Source: SZUA-186 sp041552135 (GTDB lineage Bacteria; Pseudomonadota; Gammaproteobacteria; UBA9214). From it: DNA of 27,092 nt. Below are positions 23,074 to 27,092 of the stretch, in pieces. The stretch lies in assembly GCA_041552135.1 (NCBI GenBank), contig JBFELL010000018.1, positions 1-27,092 on the forward strand, given 5' to 3'. A program made the position numbers and the translations under genes. The notes beneath the pieces are model-generated. The model saw only the letters and a list, made by a program, of their open reading frames with translations. It was not told where the DNA came from and made no database searches. How positions within the stretch are numbered: position 1 is the stretch's first letter; each line of letters begins with the position of its first letter.

Positions 23074-24987
23074 ATGCCCCTGTCCCGATTTTTTCCAGTC
23101 CTCTACCTGTCAATAGTTGCCGGGCTCCTGCAGCTCGCCGGCTGCGCCACCGGCGTCAGACCCGAGGCACCTGCCCTGGACAACCGCCTGCAGGAACAGG
23201 TCATGGCCTACGAGCAGGCAGGTGATCACCAGGCAGCGGCCGAACTCTACCTGCAGCAGGCCAGCGGCGCACGCTCACCGCGGCGCGAAGACCTGCTGCT
23301 GCACGGGGCCGCAAGCCTGATCCGCGCCGGCGACACGGAACGTGCAACCGCGATCCTGGATGGACTGGTGACGGCAGAGCTGAGCGAAACCCGGCAGCAG
23401 TACTACGCCGTCAACCGGGCACAGCTGGCCATCCTTGCCAGCCGCCCCGATGACGCACTGGCGCTGCTGCAGGAGGTTCCTGACAGCGGCGAGCATGTCG
23501 CGGACTACCGGCGACTGAGGGCTGAGGCACTGGCCCGGCAGAATAACCACTATCAGGAGGCACGCGAACGGGTTGCGCTCGATCCGTTGCTGGCCGGCGA
23601 CCCCGCCTTGCAGCTGGAAAACCAGTTCGGCATCTGGCAGGCCCTGAACGCTCTGTCGGACACCGAACTGCAGCAACTGCGCACGGCACCGCCGCCGGAC
23701 GCACTGGGCGGCTGGATGGAACTGGTGGAACTGATGCGCCTCTACCTGCAGCAGCCCGATGCCCTGGCGGAGGTCATCCCGCACTGGCAAATGCGTTACG
23801 TCGGCCACCCGGCAAGCGGACCGTTCATCGACGAGCTGCTGGGCAACATGCGGGCGGCCGGCCAGCCGCCCGCTCAGGTCGCGGTGCTGCTACCCCTGTC
23901 CGGCAAGCTCGCCGGCCCGTCTGCTGCCGTGCGCGACGGCATTCTGGCGGCCTACTACGACAGCCCCGATCACCTGCGTCACTCGGTTTTACGCCTCTAC
24001 GACACGGGCCCTGACCCGCTGACAGTCGCGCAGGTCTATGACCGGGCGGTGCAGGATGGCGCGCAATTCGTCATCGGTCCGCTACGCAAGGATGCCGTGC
24101 AGTCGCTGGTGCAGCAGCAGGATCTGCCGGTGCCGCTACTGGCGCTCAACCACGTCGATCCGCAGCCCTCCCCCAACCCGGCAGTCTTCCAGTTCGGACT
24201 CGCCCCGGAGGACGAGGCGCGCGAGGTTGCCCAGCGCGCCTGGCAGGAGGGGTATACCCGTGCGATCGTCCTGGTGCCGGAAAGTGACTGGAGTGAACGG
24301 GTCACGGCGGCCTTCATCGACCAGTGGATCCGGCTTGGCGGCTATATACTGGAACAGCAGCGCTACAAACCCGCCGAGGCCGATCATGGCCCGGCCATCA
24401 ACGCCCTGCTTGACCTGGACAGCAGCAAGCTGCGCAAGACCCGGCTGGTGCGCCTGCTGGGCCAGCCGCTGGAATTTGAACCGCGGCGCCGGCAGGATAT
24501 CGATTTCATCTTTCTGCTCGCCACACCGGAACAGGCAAGGCTGATCCGCCCGCAGCTGGAATTCTACCGGGCCTCGTCGGTGCCGGTGCTGAGCACCTCG
24601 CACGTCTACAGCGGGCGCGTCGACACCGGACGTGACAATGACATGAACGATCTGCAGTTCTGCGACATGCCGTGGCTGCTGGAGGATGACGGCAGCTGGC
24701 AGCACCTGAAACAGTCGATCAACGGACGCTGGCCAGCGGAAAGTGCGCGCTACGGCCGCCTGCATGCACTGGGCATCGATGCCTGGCGCATCACGCCCTA
24801 CCTCAACCAGCTGGGTGGCGGCATGTTCGGCAATTATTACGGCGTCACGGGAACCCTGCAGATCGATTCCGGTCAACAGGTACACCGCACCCTGCGATGG
24901 GCACAGTTCCGCCAGGGCCGCCCGACGATGCTGGCCGAGCCTGTCGCTGCAATCGTGGAAACCGGGGCACCACCACCACAACCATGA
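23074..24987 (+). CDS. lpoA: Outer-membrane lipoprotein LpoA, activator of PBP1A
   Basis: LpoA reaches through peptidoglycan from the outer membrane to stimulate the synthase PBP1A. The 637-residue protein has a lipoprotein signal ending LAGC (Cys24). The N-terminal half (about 40-255) is TPR-like helical repeat, e.g. VMAYEQAGDHQAAAELYLQQA. The C-terminal half from QVAVLLPLSGKLAG (about 269) has the periplasmic-binding-protein fold, including FVIGPLRKDAVQSL and VPLLALNHVD. Near the end is RLHALGIDAWRI and GVTGTLQID, typical of the family. ATG at 23074, divergent from rsmI. The stop overlaps the yraN start (ATGA). No mraZ or rnpB lies between rsmI and lpoA here, unlike some relatives. Confidence 0.94.
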   Translation: MPLSRFFPVLYLSIVAGLLQLAGCATGVRPEAPALDNRLQEQVMAYEQAGDHQAAAELYLQQASGARSPRREDLLLHGAASLIRAGDTERATAILDGLVTAELSETRQQYYAVNRAQLAILASRPDDALALLQEVPDSGEHVADYRRLRAEALARQNNHYQEARERVALDPLLAGDPALQLENQFGIWQALNALSDTELQQLRTAPPPDALGGWMELVELMRLYLQQPDALAEVIPHWQMRYVGHPASGPFIDELLGNMRAAGQPPAQVAVLLPLSGKLAGPSAAVRDGILAAYYDSPDHLRHSVLRLYDTGPDPLTVAQVYDRAVQDGAQFVIGPLRKDAVQSLVQQQDLPVPLLALNHVDPQPSPNPAVFQFGLAPEDEAREVAQRAWQEGYTRAIVLVPESDWSERVTAAFIDQWIRLGGYILEQQRYKPAEADHGPAINALLDLDSSKLRKTRLVRLLGQPLEFEPRRRQDIDFIFLLATPEQARLIRPQLEFYRASSVPVLSTSHVYSGRVDTGRDNDMNDLQFCDMPWLLEDDGSWQHLKQSINGRWPAESARYGRLHALGIDAWRITPYLNQLGGGMFGNYYGVTGTLQIDSGQQVHRTLRWAQFRQGRPTMLAEPVAAIVETGAPPPQP

Positions 24988-25349
24988 AACCGGCCGATAC
25001 GGGCAAGGATGCCGAGGCATATGCCTGTGACTACCTGCTGGCACAGGGCCTGTCGCTGCTGACGCGCAACTTCCACAGCCGTCATGGCGAGATCGACCTG
25101 ATCATGGACGACGGCAGGAGCCTGGTCTTTATCGAGGTCCGCTACCGCCGCAGCAGCGCCTTCGGCTCCGGCGCGGAGAGTGTGGACCGGCGCAAACAGG
25201 CCCGCATCACGGCCTGTGCACAGTACTACCTGCAGAGAAACCCGGCCGCCTCCCAGCGGCCCTGCCGTTTTGATGTCGTGGCGATCAGCGGCGCAGACCA
25301 GAGACGGAATATTCAATGGATCAGGGATGCCTTCCCGGCTTTGGGGTAG
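24984..25349 (+). CDS. yraN: UPF0102 / YraN family protein
   Basis: A 121-residue member of the UPF0102 family, related to PD-(D/E)xK nucleases but without an established function. The key motif reads HGEIDLIMDDG...LVFIEVRYR (about residues 35-55): the acidic residues Glu37, Asp39 and Glu51 are present, while the family's usual EVK is EVR here. A later conserved stretch is KQARITACAQYYL near 71 and RFDVVAI near 95. I use ATG 24984-24986, overlapping the lpoA stop by 4 bases; the frame is open upstream but lies inside lpoA. It ends in TAG, 56 bases before dolP. Confidence 0.93.
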   Translation: MKPADTGKDAEAYACDYLLAQGLSLLTRNFHSRHGEIDLIMDDGRSLVFIEVRYRRSSAFGSGAESVDRRKQARITACAQYYLQRNPAASQRPCRFDVVAISGADQRRNIQWIRDAFPALG

Positions 25350-25405
25350 AATGGCGCCGCCGTGATCCGGACCAGATTCAGCAAAGCTACAGGAGATGCA
25401 AGCCC

Positions 25406-25993
25406 ATGAAGCTCGTCAAGGCCGTTGTTGCCGTACTGATTCTCTCGAATATGGTGTATGGATGCGCCGCCATGATCCTCGGAGGCGCCACAGCCGCCGG
25501 CGGTGCCGCCATCTACAGCCGCCGTTCGGCCGGCACCATGGTAGATGACGAAGGCATCGAACTGGCCGCCCTGAAAAACCTCGCTGCCGACGAACAGATC
25601 AATGGACAGGTCCACGTCAATGTCATCAGCTACAACGCTGTGGTACTGCTGGTCGGCCAGGCCCCGACCGAGGAGCTGCGCAGCCGCACCGAGTCCATCG
25701 TCACCGGCATCAGCAAGGTGCGCCTGGTTCACAATGAAATGACCATCGCCGCGCCCAGTTCGCTCGCCACGCGCAGCAGCGACACCATCACCACCAGCAA
25801 GGTGAAAACCAGCATCCTCGGCGTCACCGAGGACGATGACAGTCTCGGCCTGCGCACCAAGGTGGTCACGGAGAACGGTATCGTCTACCTGATGGGACTT
25901 CTCAGTCGAAAGGAAGCCGATGCCGTCACCAATGCCACCCGCCAGGTAGGTGGCGTGCAGCGCGTCGTGAAACTGTTCGAATACACCGATTGA
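25406..25993 (+). CDS. dolP: DolP (YraP), outer-membrane lipoprotein with two BON domains
   Basis: DolP binds anionic phospholipid at the outer membrane and division site and supports outer-membrane integrity. The 195-residue protein (E. coli 191) has a lipoprotein signal with Cys20 (MVYGCAAM), a Gly/Ala-rich linker, then two BON domains: about 50-115 (LKNLAADEQINGQVHVNVISYNAVVLLVGQ split across the repeat core) and about 125-192 (TTSKVKTSILGV, VVTENGIVYLMGLL). I start at ATG 25406-25408 with AGGAG 10 bases upstream; an ATG inside AGGAGATG is out of frame. A TAGAAT at 25347-25352 could be a -10 but lacks a -35. diaA, usually between yraN and dolP, is absent. Confidence 0.94.
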   Translation: MKLVKAVVAVLILSNMVYGCAAMILGGATAAGGAAIYSRRSAGTMVDDEGIELAALKNLAADEQINGQVHVNVISYNAVVLLVGQAPTEELRSRTESIVTGISKVRLVHNEMTIAAPSSLATRSSDTITTSKVKTSILGVTEDDDSLGLRTKVVTENGIVYLMGLLSRKEADAVTNATRQVGGVQRVVKLFEYTD

Positions 25994-26074
25994 GGCCATA
26001 TTAGCGTCGGGCAGCCAGGCCCGCCGCCCGGCACGGCCGGGCAGATACACAGCGGATCAGGGCGGCCCCGCTTG

Positions 26075-26105
26075 ATTCCTTCTCCCCTTCAGGGGGAGAA
26101 GGAAT
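26075..26105. repeat. Perfect 13-bp inverted repeat after dolP
   Basis: ATTCCTTCTCCCC (26075-26087) pairs with GGGGAGAAGGAAT (26093-26105) around TTCAG. No T-run follows on either strand, so it differs from the terminator 27 bases downstream. It resembles short dispersed palindromes seen in intergenic DNA of many proteobacteria. Confidence 0.75.
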
Positions 26106-26131
26106 TTAATGGGGCAGCAGTGACGGCGAAT

Positions 26132-26163
26132 AAAAAAATCCCCGCGAATGCGGGGATTTTTTT
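26132..26163. terminator. Bidirectional intrinsic terminator between dolP and the OmpA-family gene
   Basis: ATCCCCGC (26138-26145) and GCGGGGAT (26150-26157) form an 8-bp stem with GAAT loop, flanked by seven A and seven T counting the stem ends. It works in both directions, ending dolP transcripts (plus) and those of the convergent OmpA-family gene (minus). Confidence 0.93.
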
Positions 26164-26214
26164 GCCGGCTGACGGGACCGCCTGCCGGCGATCCGTACGC
26201 CGCACTGTGGTCCG

Positions 26215-26901
26215 TCAGGTGATCGGATTCAGGTGGATCTCGACCCGGCGGTTCAGGGCACGGCCCTCGGGGGTGTCGTTGTCGGCAATCGGCTGCGTCT
26301 CGCCCATCCCCTGGGTGTATACGCGCTCCGGCAGCACCTCCCGGCTTTCCAGGTAACGCGCAACGCTGCCGGCGCGCCGCTCCGACAGGGTCTGGTTGTA
26401 GTCGGCCGCACCGGTGCTGTCGGTATGTCCCAGCACGTCAACGTAGGTCTGCTCGAACTCATTGATGACCAGGGCGACGGAATCCAGTACCGCATAAAAG
26501 TCAGCGGAGATGTTGCTGGAGTCAGTGGCAAAGGTCACGTTGCCGGGCATATTGAGGATGACCGTATCACCACTGCGGGTAACGCTGACGCCGGTACCCT
26601 GGAGCTGGGCGCGCAGCTTGGCCTCCTCGCGGTCCATGTAGTTGCCGATCGCACCGCCCGTCAGCGCACCGATGCCGGCACCGATCAGCACGGCCTTGCG
26701 CTTGCCGCTGAACAGGGCCCCGGCAAGTGCACCCGCGGCAGCACCGATACCGGCGCCCTTGGCGGTGTTGCTGGTCTTTTGCTCGCCGGTATACGGATCC
26801 ATCGTCTGGCAGCCGGCCAGTGCCAGCGTGATGGCCGCCGTCAGTACTGCCACGCGGCTGTTGAAGCGGCGTCCGGGTCGGGTAACAGTGTGTTCGGTCA
26901 T
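26215..26901 (-). CDS. OmpA-family lipoprotein with glycine-zipper domain (YiaD-like)
   Basis: A 228-residue envelope protein. The signal region LTAAITLALAGC has a lipobox with Cys31. Residues about 49-90 are a glycine-zipper, GAGIGAAAGALAGALFSG and IGAGIGALTGGAIGNYMDREE, which may insert in or pack against membrane. The C-terminal OmpA domain (about 115-226) has the peptidoglycan-binding pattern NVTFATDSSNIS, VLGHTDSTGAADYNQTLSERRA and NRRVEIHL. This architecture is that of YiaD and related lipoproteins. I use ATG 26899-26901 with GGAG 8 bases upstream instead of the GTG three codons earlier. It follows der by 111 bases and ends at a bidirectional terminator. Confidence 0.92.
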   Translation of the reverse strand: MTEHTVTRPGRRFNSRVAVLTAAITLALAGCQTMDPYTGEQKTSNTAKGAGIGAAAGALAGALFSGKRKAVLIGAGIGALTGGAIGNYMDREEAKLRAQLQGTGVSVTRSGDTVILNMPGNVTFATDSSNISADFYAVLDSVALVINEFEQTYVDVLGHTDSTGAADYNQTLSERRAGSVARYLESREVLPERVYTQGMGETQPIADNDTPEGRALNRRVEIHLNPIT

Positions 26902-27012
26902 GGTGCTCACTCCCTCGTTGCGGTATATGGCTCGGTGCCCCGCTGCGTTCGGGGCAGTGTGAAAATCAGGATACCCTTATACAACAGCCGTCATGATTTG
27001 ACAGCCTGTTGG

Positions 27013-27092
27013 TTAACGTTTCTTGCCACTGGTATGTTTCACCAGACGTCGTTTGCGGCTGATCTGGCGCGGGGTCAGCTTGTTCTTGCGGC
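27013..27092 (-). CDS. der: GTPase Der (EngA), C-terminal end only
   Basis: The last 25 codons of a gene entering from the right edge, ending in TAA at 27013-27015. The residues RKNKLTPRQISRKRRLVKH followed by TSGKKR match the basic C-terminal tail of Der, a double-GTPase needed for 50S assembly; E. coli Der ends KRNTLTPTQMRKRKRLMKH. The motif LTP-Q-x(2-3)-KR-RL-KH is the reason for the call. The GTPase domains are outside the window. Confidence 0.85.
   Translation of the reverse strand, partial: RKNKLTPRQISRKRRLVKHTSGKKR

Noticed and set aside
24136..25044. Minus-strand open frame of 302 codons opposite lpoA
   Set aside because: Antisense to a well-recognised LpoA C-terminal domain; composition is random-like.
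1..27092. CRISPR array, prophage, toxin-antitoxin or defence island
   Set aside because: No regularly spaced direct repeats, no phage or transposase genes, and all but a few genes are conserved housekeeping functions in conserved order.

Overview
The window is chromosomal DNA of a gammaproteobacterium outside the Enterobacterales. It is GC-rich (about 60% or a little more by eye) and coding-dense, and the proteins align well from memory with Pseudomonas and E. coli orthologues. Gene order from dnaB to queG follows the Pseudomonas aeruginosa block rpsF-rpsR-(DUF2232)-rplI-dnaB / rnr-rlmB / purA-hisZ-DUF2065-hflC-hflK-hflX-hfq-miaA-mutL-amiB-tsaE-nnrD-queG. I cannot assign genus or order; a Chromatiales-like lineage would fit but is a guess.

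Layout: (1) 1-3011, minus: ribosomal operon rpsF, rpsR, a DUF2232 membrane protein, rplI, then dnaB cut by the window edge. A strong rpsF promoter and a short leader precede it. (2) 3115-6185, minus: rnr and rlmB, translationally coupled, closed by a REP-like palindrome pair. (3) 6236-6845, plus: a tRNA-Leu(CAG) with its own promoter and a small secreted protein of unknown function. (4) 6870-20590, minus: nnrD-tsaE, amiB, an unknown lipoprotein, mutL, miaA, hfq, hflX, hflK-hflC, DUF2065, hisZ, purA, i.e. metabolite repair, tRNA modification, wall hydrolysis, mismatch repair, RNA chaperone, membrane protease control, His and purine synthesis. Two intrinsic terminators are embedded in this series, each just upstream of the next start codon. 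(5) 20759-22926: queG and rsmI convergent, separated by a 227-bp repeat element. (6) 23074-25993, plus: envelope operon lpoA, yraN, dolP, without diaA. (7) 26132-27092: a bidirectional terminator, then on the minus strand an OmpA-family glycine-zipper lipoprotein and the last 25 codons of der.

No prophage, CRISPR array, insertion sequence or obvious novel gene system is present. The most notable observations are an in-frame amber codon inside the dnaB reading frame, several nested palindromic intergenic elements (queG/rsmI, purA/hisZ, miaA/mutL, downstream of rlmB), terminators placed against start codons in the hflX-hflKC-purA series, a genetically encoded Glu-rich tail on ribosomal protein S6 made by a hexamer repeat, and an endonuclease-type MutL motif with Met in place of Gln. 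No gene-free stretch exceeds 300 bases.
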